Below, piece by piece: positions 1-15,310 of a stretch of 64,000 nucleotides of DNA; position 1 is the first letter of the stretch, and each line of letters starts with the position of its first letter. The stretch spans positions 119,135 to 183,134 of the forward strand of contig VXBP01008604.1 in NCBI GenBank assembly GCA_013400115.1. The letters run 5' to 3'. The stretch is from Rhinopomastus cyanomelas (taxonomy: Eukaryota; Chordata; Aves; Bucerotiformes; Rhinopomastidae). The position numbers and the translations under genes were made by a program. A model generated the notes under the pieces. It saw only the letters and a list, made by a program, of their open reading frames with translations, searched no databases and was not told the DNA's origin.

Positions 1-899
1 GGGCTCTGAATTCCAGTAAAAGTCTGGTAGCTTTTCCGCACAGTCATGCTGAGCCAGGACCTACAGCTGGGCCCAGAGTTTCCAGGATTAAGTAACAGGG
101 CTGCCCCCACCTTAGCTGCTTCTTCCTAATCAGAAGTGTAGGTTTTCGTGGGTGACCTACGGAAGGTCCGCGTGGTTTAGCATCAGGGCCGCTCCCTCCC
201 TCCATCCTTCCCTCCCTCCATCCTGTTCTTTCAGCTGATGTCAGCCTGTTGCTCAATCTGCACCTCCTGACTGGAGAGAAGCTCTGTGAGAGACCTCGAA
301 GCAGCTGCTTCCCCTTTTTGGGGTCTGGTTTAACATCATCTCTGCTCCACAGGGCATCTTGGCCTCACTCTCCAGTGGGCTGCAACATCGTGGAGATGTT
401 CTGGTGGGATCACCAGAGCCAGCAGGAATTCAGGGTGCTTCTCCAAGGTGGGATCTTTATAGACCCAATTAAGAGCAGGATTTCTAGCCTGGGGAGTCTT
501 GGGATGAATAAGCTGAGCTGTAGACACCCTGGTGGGGTAAAGAGGGGAAAAGAGGTGGGTGAGGTGTGTGAGAAATGCCTCAGGCTGTGGGAACATTCCA
601 GTTGCTCTCAGTCTCCTGTGTCCCCTCACAGGAACTTTTAGAAGCCACCAGAGCCTCAAAGAGAGGGCGAGGAGTTCAGCCTGTGCTCAGGAAGTGCAGA
701 AGGCAAATCTTGGTGTTTATTTCCTGCTGAGACTGGTTTCAGTCTTGGTCACCACTGCCTGTTTCAGCAGCTTTTGGGCAGCGTGGCTGTGCGTGACTGA
801 GCACAGGGCAACGGAGGGGACACGGCAACTCCTTAGGCTAGGCAGGGCTGTCTTAAACCCCAGGTGAAGCCTGAGAGCCTTGCAGGCCAGACTTAACAG
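1..899. other. Intergenic, no gene recognised
   Basis: No splice-flanked coding segment, RNA gene or clear repeat could be recognised. Short open frames on both strands lack any family resemblance. A pyrimidine-rich patch (repeated ccctccctccat) lies near 190-225. Confidence 0.5.
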
Positions 900-1600
900 A
901 ATCAGGAATCCCTGAGGCTGGAGAAGACCTCTAAGATCATTCAGCCCAGCCCAGGACCTAACATCACCCCAGTAGCCCAGACCAGGGTGCTCAGGGCCAC
1001 AGCCACTCTGCCCTTCAACACCTCCAGAGATGGGGATGCCACCACTGCCCTGGCCAGTCCAGGCTCTGATCTCCCTCTCCCTGAGGAAGGGCTTCCTAAA
1101 ATCCAACCTGACCCTCCCCTGGCAGCTTCAGGCCCTGCCCTCTCGTCCTGGTTGCCTGGGAGAAGAGCCTGACCCCCAGCTGACTGTGACCTCCCTTCAG
1201 GGAGTTGGAGAGAGGGGGAAGGTCCCCCCTGAGTTTTCTACAGACTCAACACCCCCAACTCCCTCAGTCTCTCTCCATCAGCCTCTCCCTCCAGTCCCTT
1301 CTCCATCCTCGTTGCTCCTCTGGACCCGCTCCAGCCCCTCCATCTCTTTCTTGAAGTGAGGGGCCCAGCACTGCCCCCCGTACTCGAGGGGAGACCTCCC
1401 CAGTGCCCAGTACAGGAGGAGAATGACGTCCCCAGCCCTGCTGGCCAAGCCAGGATGCCTTCCGGGCCACCTGGGCACCCTGCTGGCTCCAGCCCTGCCA
1501 GGTCCCTCTCTGCTTGGCTGCCTCTCATCCTCCAGTGGGAGCATCGTGGCAGCAGCACTGCAAGAGGAGCTGATGGCCACCCTGGGCCTGATCTTAACGG
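900..1600 (-). repeat. CR1-like LINE, about 0.7 kb, 3' portion
   Basis: Read on the plus strand this is antisense CR1: it opens with an agaatcaggaatc tail, then the gaggctggagaagacc and cacctccagagatgggga blocks shared by many copies in the window. It continues into what looks like the end of the reverse-transcriptase ORF (gaggggcccagcactg...). It is one of the longer copies here. Identification is by internal resemblance and memory of the CR1 3' region. Confidence 0.75.
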
Positions 1601-3499
1601 TTCTTCCTGGCCACAGCGTGACTGAACCAGGGGTCTGTTCGCCCCGGGCCGCCCTCCCACGTTATCTGTGTCCCTGCACGGAGCGACTGGTGGACCAGTA
1701 ACTGGTTTCCTGGTGGCTGGGCGTCGCTATCTGTGGGCAGGGCCCAACATCTGCTGAGCTGGAGCAGACAACTCCTCATCGCCGACCCGACGTGCTAGTG
1801 TGAAGGTCAGGGCTTGCCCCAGGAGAGCCTGGTCACTGGTCCCCCCACTTTTTCTCTCTCTGCCCAGTCTCACTGGTGCTGTGGTGGGATAAGGGGGATT
1901 GGAGGCTCTCCACGTGTCGGGCAGCGGGTCGTTTCCCCACTGGTTGCTGCTGGCTCATGGAAGGAGACATTTGCAGCTCCAGTCTGAGCCCCTTGAACTG
2001 CTTGTGAGGTATTTTTACGCTCACAGTGAGGGCTGTGGCTTAGGAGGAGAAGTGAGACCCAAGGAGAAAGGCAGGTGGCGGGGTGCACGTGTGGAGCTGG
2101 GGGAGCTGCAGCTGCAGAAGCCACACGGGTGCTTTCAGGGGCCCTTCACAGCACTGCAGGAACCAGCTTTCCCTGCAGGCTCTCCAAAACCTCCCCCTGC
2201 TTTCTCCTTGCCCTCTCAGAGTGCACTTCACCTCTGCAGAGGAAATCTCTCTAGGTCTTCTGAGCCACTAAAACACCCTAATCTCTTCACTTCCTCTAAA
2301 GAAGCCATGAAATACATGAGTCCCTGGAGGAACCTGCTCAACAGCAGCAGTTTGGGGGTGCCTCCCCCTCCAACCAGGACGTCCTGCCTTGAGAGAGGCC
2401 ATGACCTGGGCTGCTGCTTGCTTTTGTGGTGGGGCTGGTGCTTTATCTGGCTGCTGCATCATCTTTAAGCCGCTGTGAAACCACCAAAGCTTGTTGCTTC
2501 CCCTCAAGCCCGAAAGCATTTCCCTGCCTGCCCTGTTTTGGGTGGCTGAGGAGAAAAACAAGTAGCCACTATCAACTCTGGAGGGCTTCATGCTGTGTGG
2601 CATCTCCACAGACCAGCAGCTGGAAGCCCGAGGGGCTAAAGGGGACTGAGAGAGCCTGAAGGGTTGGAGGGGACTGAGAGAGCCTGAAGGGTTAGAGAGC
2701 CTGAGGGGTGAGAGGGGACCAACACGTGTGAAGTTTGTCTCTTGGGGAGGTTCCTCAGAGGAACCTCAAGCTCTTCCAACCCCAACGTTTGGCCGCTGTG
2801 TCCCGCTCAGCGTGGAACCTGCTGGGCTGTTCCTGGCCGCTCCAGCACTTGGCAGTGGGAATTCAGGGCAGGAAGGAGGGGATTTTGAGAGGCTGTTGCC
2901 TGGAAGGTTCTGTTTGCAGTCCTGTTGGGGGCTTTCCCAGCTTCTCAGTGTTTGAGGAGAAAGTTCAGTGCCAGAGAAACAGGGAATGGGAGGGAGTCCC
3001 ACTGCCTTGGTTTCAAATCTGAGGGAGAGGGGGGAAGAACGTGGATCCTCTCACTGCAAGAGGGTGATGCCAGTGGAATGTCAATGTGGCCTCTGCAACT
3101 TGGCCGGCGTCTCGCGGCAGCTTCCGCGTGCCCAGTGCGCTCACTGGTCGTCACTGGGAGCCGCGCTGGAGCTGTCAGGCGCAGCAGGTGGAGCCAGCCT
3201 TGAGACAGGGCCGAGCTGGGCTGCTCTCTGGTAGCAGAGTCGCCAGCTCTGCAGCTTCTGGTGCCTTGGGAGTCGCTCCTCCTCAGCCCCCGGGTCCTCG
3301 CAGCAGTTTGGAGATGACATTCGGGGGGATTCCAAAGGAATTAGGGAGCCCTCGCGCCCCCTTAGACCACCCCTGTGCCCAAACATCCCAGGGAGAGGGG
3401 GAAACACCCCGGAAAGAGACTGGAGCTGAGGGGGAGAGGGTCGGCACTGGTCTGCACCATCCTACAGAGGGAGGAGAGACCCTTTAGTAGAGATTATGT
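1601..3499. other. Intergenic, no gene recognised
   Basis: Apparently unique sequence without recognisable exons. A 28-bp unit beginning ggggactgagagagcctgaa is present twice, at 2641 and 2669, with a shortened third copy to about 2715. The longest open frame (189 codons, from 1899) shows no domain and biased, low-information composition. Confidence 0.5.
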
Positions 3500-4300
3500 T
3501 GGGGGGTGCTTGGGTTAGAAATGGATTCGTTGGGGGGATTTATTAGTAACAGAAATGATTTCACTTGGGGGATTCATTTGTATCACAGATTCTTTTCTTT
3601 CAGGGACTTAATTTTCTTACAGATTCTTTTATTTGAGGGATTTGTTTTTCTTAGAGATTCTTTTATTTTGGAGACTTTTTTCTCTTAAAGATTTTATTTG
3701 GGGAAGTTTACTTTGGTTAGAGATTCTTTTATTTGGGGAATTAATTTTTCATGGAGATTCTTTCATTTTAGGGATTTATTTTTCTGAAAGCTTCTTTCAT
3801 TTTGGGGACTTATTTTTTGCAGCAATTCTTTCGTTTTAGTGGTTTCCTTGTAATACAGATTATTTGGGGGATTTCTTAGCAGTTCTTTTAGGGATTTATT
3901 TTTAATAGAGATTTTTTCATTTTGGGAACATTTTTAATAGAGATTCTTTAGGAGATTTATCTTTCTTAAAGATTCTTTTCTTTTAGGAACTTGTTTTGGT
4001 TAGAGATTCTTTTACTTAGGTGACTTACTACAGATTCTTTTATTTGGGGGATTTCTGTTTATTGGAGATTCTTTCATTTGGACTTATTTTTCTTAAAGAT
4101 TCTTTTCTTTCATTTGGGGGACTTCTTTTTCGTAGAGATTCTTTTCTCTTAGTGATTGATTCTCAACAGAGATGATTTTATTTTAGTGATTTATTTTCTT
4201 AGAGATTCTTTTCTTTTTGTGATTTGTTTTTGATCGAGATTATTTCCCTTGGGGGACTTATTTTGCTTTAAGATTCTTTTATTTAGGGGATTTTTAACCC
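3500..4300. repeat. T-rich degenerate minisatellite, period about 32-34 bp
   Basis: The core agattcttttattt recurs at 3621, 3655, 3689, 3721 and 3755 and onward, separated by gggga/ttattttt segments, giving roughly 24 degenerate copies. The plus strand is strongly T-rich with G runs and almost no C. The 5' edge is soft. Copies drift in length, so this is an old array. Confidence 0.85.
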
Positions 4301-4954
4301 GTAGCTGAACACCCCGAGCATCCCACCACCCCTGCAGTAACTCGAACTGCCCTTCTCCTTTCTGTTTCAGGGGCTGCCAGCAGCCCAGCCGAGCTGTAAG
4401 GACTCGAGGAAAACCCCCTGCAAGTGCGGGCACCCAAAAGAAACGAGTGGCACACGAAAACAAACAGGCATTGTCGCCCGAGGCAGCGGAGGAGGAGGAG
4501 CTAGCCGCGCTGCCATGTGGAGGCTGTTTCTCAGGACAAACAGAGCCCAGATGTTGGTAGCCGACCGCGTTCCAAATCCGCAGTTGAGGTCAGCGCCCAG
4601 CCCCGTGATCCCAACCCTGGAGCCAAGCTGGGGGTTTGCCTTGTGTTTACAACTGAGTTACCTCGAAGTCTCTGGGAGAGGGGAGGGGGGCTGTGGAAGG
4701 TCTCCAGCGCAAATATTTGATGTGGAGTGGAGTGTTATCTCCTGGGCAGGACTTCGAGCTTTGGAGAGGACAGAAAAGGTGCCTGTCTTTGTGCTGATGT
4801 AACACCCGAGGGCTGTTTCGCTCCCTCTTGCTCTTTGGCTTCGGAAAAGTTGTTTTTTAACTCGGGTCTGTTACTGTTTGAGCTGTTAAAGTAGCAGGGA
4901 AGGTTTACAGCTCAAGGGGAGCTGGTCCTACAGACAATGAATGAAATTTGATGT
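4301..4954. other. Intergenic, no gene recognised
   Basis: A mixed, moderately GC-rich stretch. The open frame beginning at 4515 gives no recognisable protein and has no convincing splice sites. Nothing else stands out. Confidence 0.45.
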
Positions 4955-5405
4955 CACAGAATTATTGATGCTGGAAAAGGCCTGTAAGATCATCCAGCCC
5001 AGGACCTAACATCACCCCAGGCACCTGCAGCAGGGCACTGAGGGCCACAGTCAGGCTGCCCTTCAGCACCTCCAGCTGTGGGGACTCCCCCACTGCCCTG
5101 GGCAGCCCAGCCCAGGCTCTGATCCCCCTCTCCATGAGGAAGGGCTTCCTGACATCCAACCTAACCCTCCCCTGGCAGCTTCAGGCCCTGCTCTCTCATC
5201 CTGGCACTGGTGCCTGGGAGAAAACCTGACCCCCACCTGACTGCACCCTCCCTGCAGGGAGTTGGAGAGAAGGAGAAGGTCCCCTCTGAGTCTTCTCCAG
5301 GCTGAACAACCCCAGCTTCCCCAGCCTCTTCCCTTCAGCCTTTTCCTCCTGTCCGTTTCCCATCCCTGTTGCTCCTCTGGAGCTGCTCCAGCCCCTCAGT
5401 CTTGG
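4955..5405 (-). repeat. CR1-like LINE fragment
   Basis: Antisense CR1 3' region: tcacagaattattgatgctgg, then catccagcccaggacc, cttcagcacctccag and a downstream block with ctgctccagcccctc. It is closely related in layout to the copies at 900 and 12,057. Confidence 0.75.
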
Positions 5406-6121
5406 TGTCACTCAGTAGGAAGGGCAATGCCATACACTTTTAAAACCAAGTGTTCTTGTACTTCCTTTAAGACCCAGGATCATGGAGACGAGACAATAAA
5501 GAAGACAACAAACAGCAGTAACATCTCTCCTCTAAGTATCCCTGAAGCCCAAAGAAGCTTCACAAGGTGGGCAAGTCCACAAACGGAGGTTTCCCCTCGA
5601 GTTCCCACTCAGCCACACTGTCAGTGTGTCTGGGGCAGGCTGGGGCTCAACTCCAGCCAGAACAACGAGGTCTCCCTGGACATTCTGCCTCCCCCAGCTC
5701 TGCTGAGGTAGCTCTGCTCACGGCTTCTTGTCGAAGGCCTAGCTGCTGCCTCGGTCAGACGCCGAGTGTTTGCACAGGACCTGGCTCAGCAGAAATCCAG
5801 CTGCTGTTTTACAAGCTCAGAATTTGCTTTGTGCAAACAGTTTGTACAAACTCGTGGGTTTTCAGCCCGTGGAAAGGTGACTGTCTCCTGACCCACTGGG
5901 GAAGGGTCAGGCAGGAGGAGGACACAGGCAGAGTCAGGATCAAGGGTATTAAAGGGTGTTCAAGAGTCGTGGAAGCGATTCCTGGTTTTTATAGGCCTCA
6001 GCCTACGCGAAGTCTTTGCCAACATCCAGCACTCTGGCCACCCGGTGCTGCACATGGATCCATCTGTGTGTGGAGCTGTATCAGTGGTGAAGTTGTGGGG
6101 GGTCCTTGTCTGGATCCCCAC
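5406..6121. other. Intergenic, no gene recognised
   Basis: A two-frame open stretch between 5,262 and 6,133 has no recognisable domain and partly overlaps the neighbouring CR1 copies. No other structure was seen. Confidence 0.45.
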
Positions 6122-6420
6122 ATGGAATCATAGAATCACAGACTGGCCAGGGTTGGAAGGGACCTTAAAGATCACCCAGTTCCAGCTCCTCTGCACAGGC
6201 AGGGGCACCTTCCCTAGAGCAGGTTACTCAGGGCCCCAGCCAACCTGCCCTTCAACATGGCCAGGGATGGGGCAACTGCAACTGCCTCAGGCAACCTGTT
6301 CCTGCATCTCAGCAGCCTCACAGCAAAGAATTTGTTCCTCGTGTCCAACCTCAAACTCCCCTCTTCAAGTCTGGGACCCTTTCCCCTTGTCCTCTCTTGT
6401 GTCTCTCACCCGTGTCAGTT
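6122..6420 (-). repeat. CR1-like LINE 3' end
   Basis: A very typical antisense CR1 3' end: aatcatagaatcacagac, ggttggaagggaccttaaag, then the gcccttcaacatggcc, caacctgttcctgc and ttgtcctctcttg blocks. The 8-bp tail repeats (agaatca) are at the plus-strand left edge, as expected for a minus-oriented copy. Confidence 0.85.
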
Positions 6421-6799
6421 CTCTGGCCTAGCCATCTGCTCTGTAGGTTTGGAAACGCTCAGTAAAGCAGCTCTGATTCTTTTTTGTCCTCTCCAGCTGC
6501 TGCATGAGGAAGTGAAGCCCTTCTGTCCCTCAGCGCTGTGCTCTGGGTGGGACAGCTGAGCTGTAAACAAGGGAGCTCGCGCCGTTGTTTCTGCTGGGAT
6601 CTTGTCCAAGGGAAAACAGAGATCGTCTTCAACAGCGTGAAGCTGCTGGAGGCAGAGAATCCCCAAAAGGCCTCTGAGAGTGGCTGGAATTCAAGGGAAG
6701 GTGGCAGGGGAGGAGGGAACAGTCCCCAAGCAGCTGCCATGTGTCAGAGGTACTGGAAGAAGTTACTGGGTGTGCACCAACGTCTTTACGGATCCGAGT

Positions 6800-7110
6800 G
6801 AGCACAGGAACACATGCAGATGGGTTTGGAATGTGTCCAGAGCAGGAGACTCCACAGCCTCTCAGGACAGGCCGTTCCAGGCCTTGGTTACCCTTCCCTT
6901 ATCATTAAAACATTGTTCCTTACGTTCTTACAGTAAGAACTGTATGTTCCATTATGTTCCAGTTTGCACCCGTTGCCCCTTGTCCTATCGCTGGGCACCA
7001 CCAAGAAGAGCCTGGTCCCATCCTCCTGACACCCATTAGATATTTATTGATCAGATCTCCTCCTCTCTAGGCTAAGTAGCCCCATGTTGGTCTGTTGACC
7101 CATGAAGAGA
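6800..7110 (-). repeat. CR1-like LINE fragment
   Basis: Antisense CR1 with the cacaggaacacatgcag, gagactccacagcc and ttgtcctatcgctgggca blocks of the abundant subfamily in this window. It lacks the terminal tail. Confidence 0.75.
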
Positions 7111-7124
7111 CCTCATGGTGGTCA

Positions 7125-7380
7125 CAGAATCACTGAGGCTGGAGAAGCCCTCTGTGCTCATCTGGCGCAGCCCAGGGCCTAACATCACTTCGTTGGCCAG
7201 ACCAGGGCACTCAGGGCCACAGCCAGGCTGCCCTTCAACACCTCCAGCCATGGGGATGCCCCCACAGCCCTGGACAGCCCATTCCAGGGTCTGGTCCCAC
7301 TTTCCGTGAGAAAGGGCTTCTTAACATCCAGCCTGACCCTCCCCTGGTGCAGCATCAGGCCCTGCCCTCTCATCCTGTGG
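7125..7380 (-). repeat. CR1-like LINE fragment
   Basis: A second antisense copy directly beside the previous one: cacagaatcactgaggctgg tail side, cttcaacacctccagccatg middle, and ending at the ctctcatcctg block. Confidence 0.75.
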
Positions 7381-8974
7381 TCTCAACGCATGGCTGTAGA
7401 ACCCGGCGTGTCCTGTAGCCCACGTAACTCTGCTGTCATCAAAGGTAACGTGGTTTGTGCAACTGAGGGCTGATCCAGAAAGCAGAATGAGTGACTTCCC
7501 CTAGTCCTAGTGACGTTCAGTCACGGGTGGCACAGACTGTCCCAACCACAGAGGAAACATCCCTGTTTTTCACAGCCTTTTTTTGCTCAATTGCTTGCTC
7601 ATGAAACAACAGGATGAGAAACCAAACAGCAAGCGTGGAGGTCCACAGTCAGCCTTCTTCTGGCAGATCCAGGCTGGGGGCTTTGCCCAGTCACAGGACA
7701 AGAGGCGCCCGACAGCAAACATTAATGGAAAAGAAGTGGTTTAATGTTTGGTAGGGTTCAAGGTTAGGGCTGAAAAACACCCTGTGATGAGCTGCCAAGA
7801 CAGAGTGTCAAGTTCTACACCGGGAGAGAGGACAATTCCCAACCTTCACCAGCCAGACACAAACCCCTGAGGTACCTGCAAGCCCGGTGAAAATCCTGCA
7901 GTGCGAAAAGATTTCACAGGAGGCCTCCCGGGCGGTTGCAGCATCTTGGGAGGGTTTATTTTTTTACATAAGGTTTTGTGTGGGAGGGCAACGGGAGGTT
8001 TCAAATGTACCTGGCAGCCCACTGAAGCAGTAGGTGTGACCCACGTGAACTTCTTGATCTTAATGACTTCTGATCGTTAACCGACAGGAGCACAGGCAAT
8101 GGTGAAATGCAGCCAGAGGCTTCGGAAAGCTCTGCTGTGGTGACACGGGGCCCTTTACCTGCAGAGCAGAGAGGTTCAAGGAGTGAATCAAATGGTTGTA
8201 GAAAAAGCTGGTTGGAGGAAAAGCTGATTTTACCTGACCATGTGTGTTTCTGGTGAATTTCAGCATCCCAGGGCTTGGGAGATCGATCTTGTGGGATGAT
8301 CACACTTTAAGTAGGATGTTTCTCGCCCTCGAGGTGACACTTAATCATGTCCTTTACCTTTCAGAAGCCATAAAGTAAACTAATGGGGTGTTTACTGAAG
8401 AATAAATGGTGCTCCAACCCACTGACCTGTTGTAGTCCTATAAATAGCCAAGATAATCAAGTGTTATCAGCGCCCCTTTTCTTCCCGTTGGACCTTTGAT
8501 TTCTTAATTACTTCTTTACTGTTTGCCTTAGGTTTGAGCTGATTGTAGGCTGCTACCCTGAACCTCACCATCAAGCAATTGGAGTGTCAGGGCAGGAAAT
8601 AGTAGCTTCTCACCAGCCTTCTCTTTGGAGCCTTTAGTCATTGCTGGCGCTGACACCCATGGTGTCTCCTTCCCCACGTCATTCACAGTCACTAAGAGCT
8701 GTTGCCGAAGGCTCCACAGAGTAACTTGGGAGCAAGTTTGGGGTGGGATGATGTGCTGTGGTGTTTCTCTGTTCCTGTTCGATCGGCTCATCGGGCTACC
8801 CAGGGACTGTCACTGTTGTTTGTCTCTTAGTTTGAGGCAGGGGATGGTCACTCAGTGTGTGAAAACGCACCCGGTCTCCCTACCGTGAGACTGGCAAAGC
8901 AGATCCAGCAGCTGCCAGACATCCTGCTGAGCCTTTGTAACAGCTTCCAGTCCCAGTTACTGCTTCCATAATCA
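7381..8974. other. Largest apparently unique intergenic stretch upstream of FTH1
   Basis: No exon or repeat was recognised. Around 8,440-8,510 short motifs cluster: ctataaatag (TATA or MEF2-like), agataatc and gttatcag (GATA-like, opposite orientations) and cctttgatttc (TCF-like). Around 8,075 there is cgttaacc (HNF1-like half). Such motifs also occur by chance, so an enhancer is only a possibility. Confidence 0.35.
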
Positions 8975-9290
8975 CACACTGGTTTGGGTTGGAACAGAGC
9001 TGGGCGCTCACCCAGTGCCAAACCCCTGCCATGGGCAGTGACACCTCTCACTAGAACAGGTTGCCCACAGCCCCATCCATCTTGGCCTTGAACACCTCCA
9101 GGGCTGATGGAGCAGCCACAACCTCCCTGGGCAGCCTGCGCCAGGGCCTCAGCACCCTCCCGGGGAGGGATTTCTGCCTCAGCTCTCAGTCTCCCCTCCT
9201 TCAGCTGGCAGCCATCCCCTTTGTCCCAGCACCAGTCCCTGCTACAACCCCCACCCTGCAGCCCCTTTTGTCACAAATGAAAGAACTCCC
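8975..9290 (-). repeat. CR1-like LINE 3' end
   Basis: Antisense CR1 of a different subfamily from its neighbours: ggtttgggttggaacagagc, cccctgccatgggcagtgac, cttggccttgaacacctcc and gcctcagcaccctcccgggg blocks. It resembles the copy at 38,205. Confidence 0.8.
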
Positions 9291-9478
9291 CATCCCCCAC
9301 AGAAGGGGACTGAGGAGGCAGCTCGAATGCTGCCTTCGGAGGTTTAAGATCTCCGTTCAGTGGCCCAGAAGCCACGAGGAAATCCCTTTAGGCCCACCAG
9401 GCCTCAGCGCATGGCCTGCACGGCCGGACACTCCGCGGTCGAAGTGAGACCTCCACAACGCCGGGGTCCGGAGCCGGT

Positions 9479-9800
9479 GGGGCCTAGAAGCAGCAGTTTA
9501 GAGGCTGAAGGCCCAAACCGGGGGCGGGGTGGGGGAGTGTCCAGACTCAGTCTCAACCCTGCGGTCATGGCTGAGGTAAGGGTGTACGGGGCCTGGAAGT
9601 GGCACTGTAGGGGCTGAAGGCCAGGGAAGATGAGAGTGATGTCCGGGCCCAGTTTCAGCCCCTCGGCCATGGCCGGAGAGGGGGAATCCTTGGGGACTAC
9701 AAGTAGCAGCTTAGGGTCTGAAGGCTGGGGAAGCCGGGGTCGGGAGGGTCTGGGTGTGTGTGGTGGTATCCAGGCCCAGTCTCAGGAATACACTGGGGAA
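9479..9800 (+). repeat. Three degenerate copies of a 104-109 bp unit upstream of FTH1
   Basis: Copies start at 9479 (ggggcctagaagcagcag), 9588 (ggggcctggaagtggcac) and 9692 (ggggactacaagtagcag). Each continues with a gctgaagg segment, a GC-rich stretch and a tccaggcccagtctcag-like end. The first two carry gtcatggctgag or gccatggccgg. The copies sit between the last upstream CR1 and the FTH1 promoter. Confidence 0.75.
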
Positions 9801-9925
9801 GGGGAGACGGGGGTCTAAGGAAGGGAAACCAGACCCAGCCTCGGCCTCCTCCTCCTCCCGCCTCAGCCCTACGGAGGCGCGCGTACACAGGCCCCGCCCC
9901 CCAGCGCGGATCCGGGGGGAGGAAT

Positions 9926-10060
9926 CACGTGGTGGCGAGGGTGGTGCTGAGTCACGCTGGGCCAGCAGAACGGCCGCGGGAAGCCACGCCCCACCAAGCG
10001 GTGGGCGTGCCCGCACGCGGTGACGCCAACTGCGCCATAAATGGGACGGCGCGGGGAGGC
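9926..10060 (+). promoter_or_regulatory. FTH1: FTH1 core and proximal promoter
   Basis: In order there is a CACGTG E-box (9926-9931), gctgagtca (9946-9954; reverse tgactcagc fits the antioxidant or Maf-type TGACnnnGC element), an inverted pair of CACCC/GC-type boxes (9985-9995 and 10000-10009, the left arm with one extra C), and a TATA-like cataaat at 10,036-10,042. Transcription is inferred to begin near 10,065. Ferritin genes are known to respond to NRF2-type factors; use of these particular sites is inferred from sequence. Confidence 0.7.
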
Positions 10061-10096
10061 AGCGGGTCAGAGCGCGTCGGCGCTGCGGAGCGAAGC

Positions 10097-10129
10097 GGGT
10101 TCCTGCGTCAACAGTGCTTGGACGGAACC
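10097..10129 (+). promoter_or_regulatory. FTH1: Iron-responsive element (IRE) in FTH1 5' UTR
   Basis: A hairpin with the canonical hexaloop CAGTGC at 10,112-10,117. Upper stem is tcaa (10,108-10,111) with ttgg (10,118-10,121), and the unpaired C/internal loop lies around tgc 10,104-10,106. Lower stem is ggttcc with ggaacc. IRP1 and IRP2 bind this element when iron is low and block translation. It lies about 30-35 nt from the inferred cap site, the distance needed for repression. The pair at the base of the upper helix is G107/A122, a mismatch. Confidence 0.93.
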
Positions 10130-10228
10130 GGCCGAGCTCGGGCCCGCCGCCACTTCCCATCCTTCTCATCACATCACACCGTCGTATCCACCGGCTCATC
10201 CCGCACAACAACAACAGCAGCAGCAGCT

Positions 10229-14617
<4,389 letters not shown>

Positions 14618-14786
14618 AGCCTGGCCACCAGCCACTCCGTGGGTGTCAGTGGGACTCCTTAGCTGTCTAGCGGTGCATGCATCTTCGGCTAGTTAGTCCA
14701 ACCGTTCGCACTCTCTACCAAATACCGCTCCCCCCACACTCTTGGGTTTTACTTTCCTCTCGTGGTTTGTGTCTTGACCTCCATCC

Positions 14787-14792
14787 AATAAA
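14787..14792 (+). terminator. FTH1: FTH1 poly(A) signal AATAAA
   Basis: The only AATAAA after the FTH1 stop, 170 bases downstream, followed by a GT-rich stretch (gacttggttcaagttgggc). The 3' UTR is about 190 nt, normal for this gene. Confidence 0.9.
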
Positions 14793-14879
14793 GTGACTTG
14801 GTTCAAGTTGGGCTTTGCTGTTTCTCTCAGGAGGGGGAGGCCTGCTGGTGTGCTCTGTAGTCAGGATGGTTCTGTGTTC

Positions 14880-15310
14880 TTGGAAAGGACCTCCAGGATC
14901 AGCAAGTCAGCCCAACAGCTCCCTAACCCCTACATCATGACCTCAAGTGCTCTGGCTATTCAGTTTTCAAACCCTTCCAGGGATGGGGACTCCAGCCTGT
15001 TGCAGCCTTTCTCTCAGTAACGAACTTCTTAAGATCCACTTAAACCCTCCTCTGATGCAACTTGAGGCCACTTCCCTTTGTCCTGTTAGTGAAATTGGGA
15101 GAGGAGACCAGCCCCAGTCTGGCTACAGGCTCATTTGAGGGAGCTGCAGAGAGCAGGAAGGTCTCCTGTCACCCTGCCCTCTTCTAGAACCCCAGTTCCC
15201 AGAGCTGCTTTTCACAGGGGATGGTTTTCCAGGCTTCTTCCCCACCCTTGTTTCCTTTCTCTGGACCCTTCCAGCCCCTCACCTTGGCTCTGTCGGCTCT
15301 TGGTGGCTGT
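14880..15310 (-). repeat. Diverged CR1-like LINE between FTH1 and BEST1
   Basis: Weak antisense CR1 resemblance: aaggacctccaggatcagc, ccttccagggatggggac, gcagcctttctctcag and tttgtcctgttag. It is more diverged than most copies here. Confidence 0.6.

Noticed and set aside
1..9300. A gene such as INCENP upstream of FTH1, as in mammals
   Set aside because: No exon with recognisable coding similarity or paired splice sites was found in this interval.
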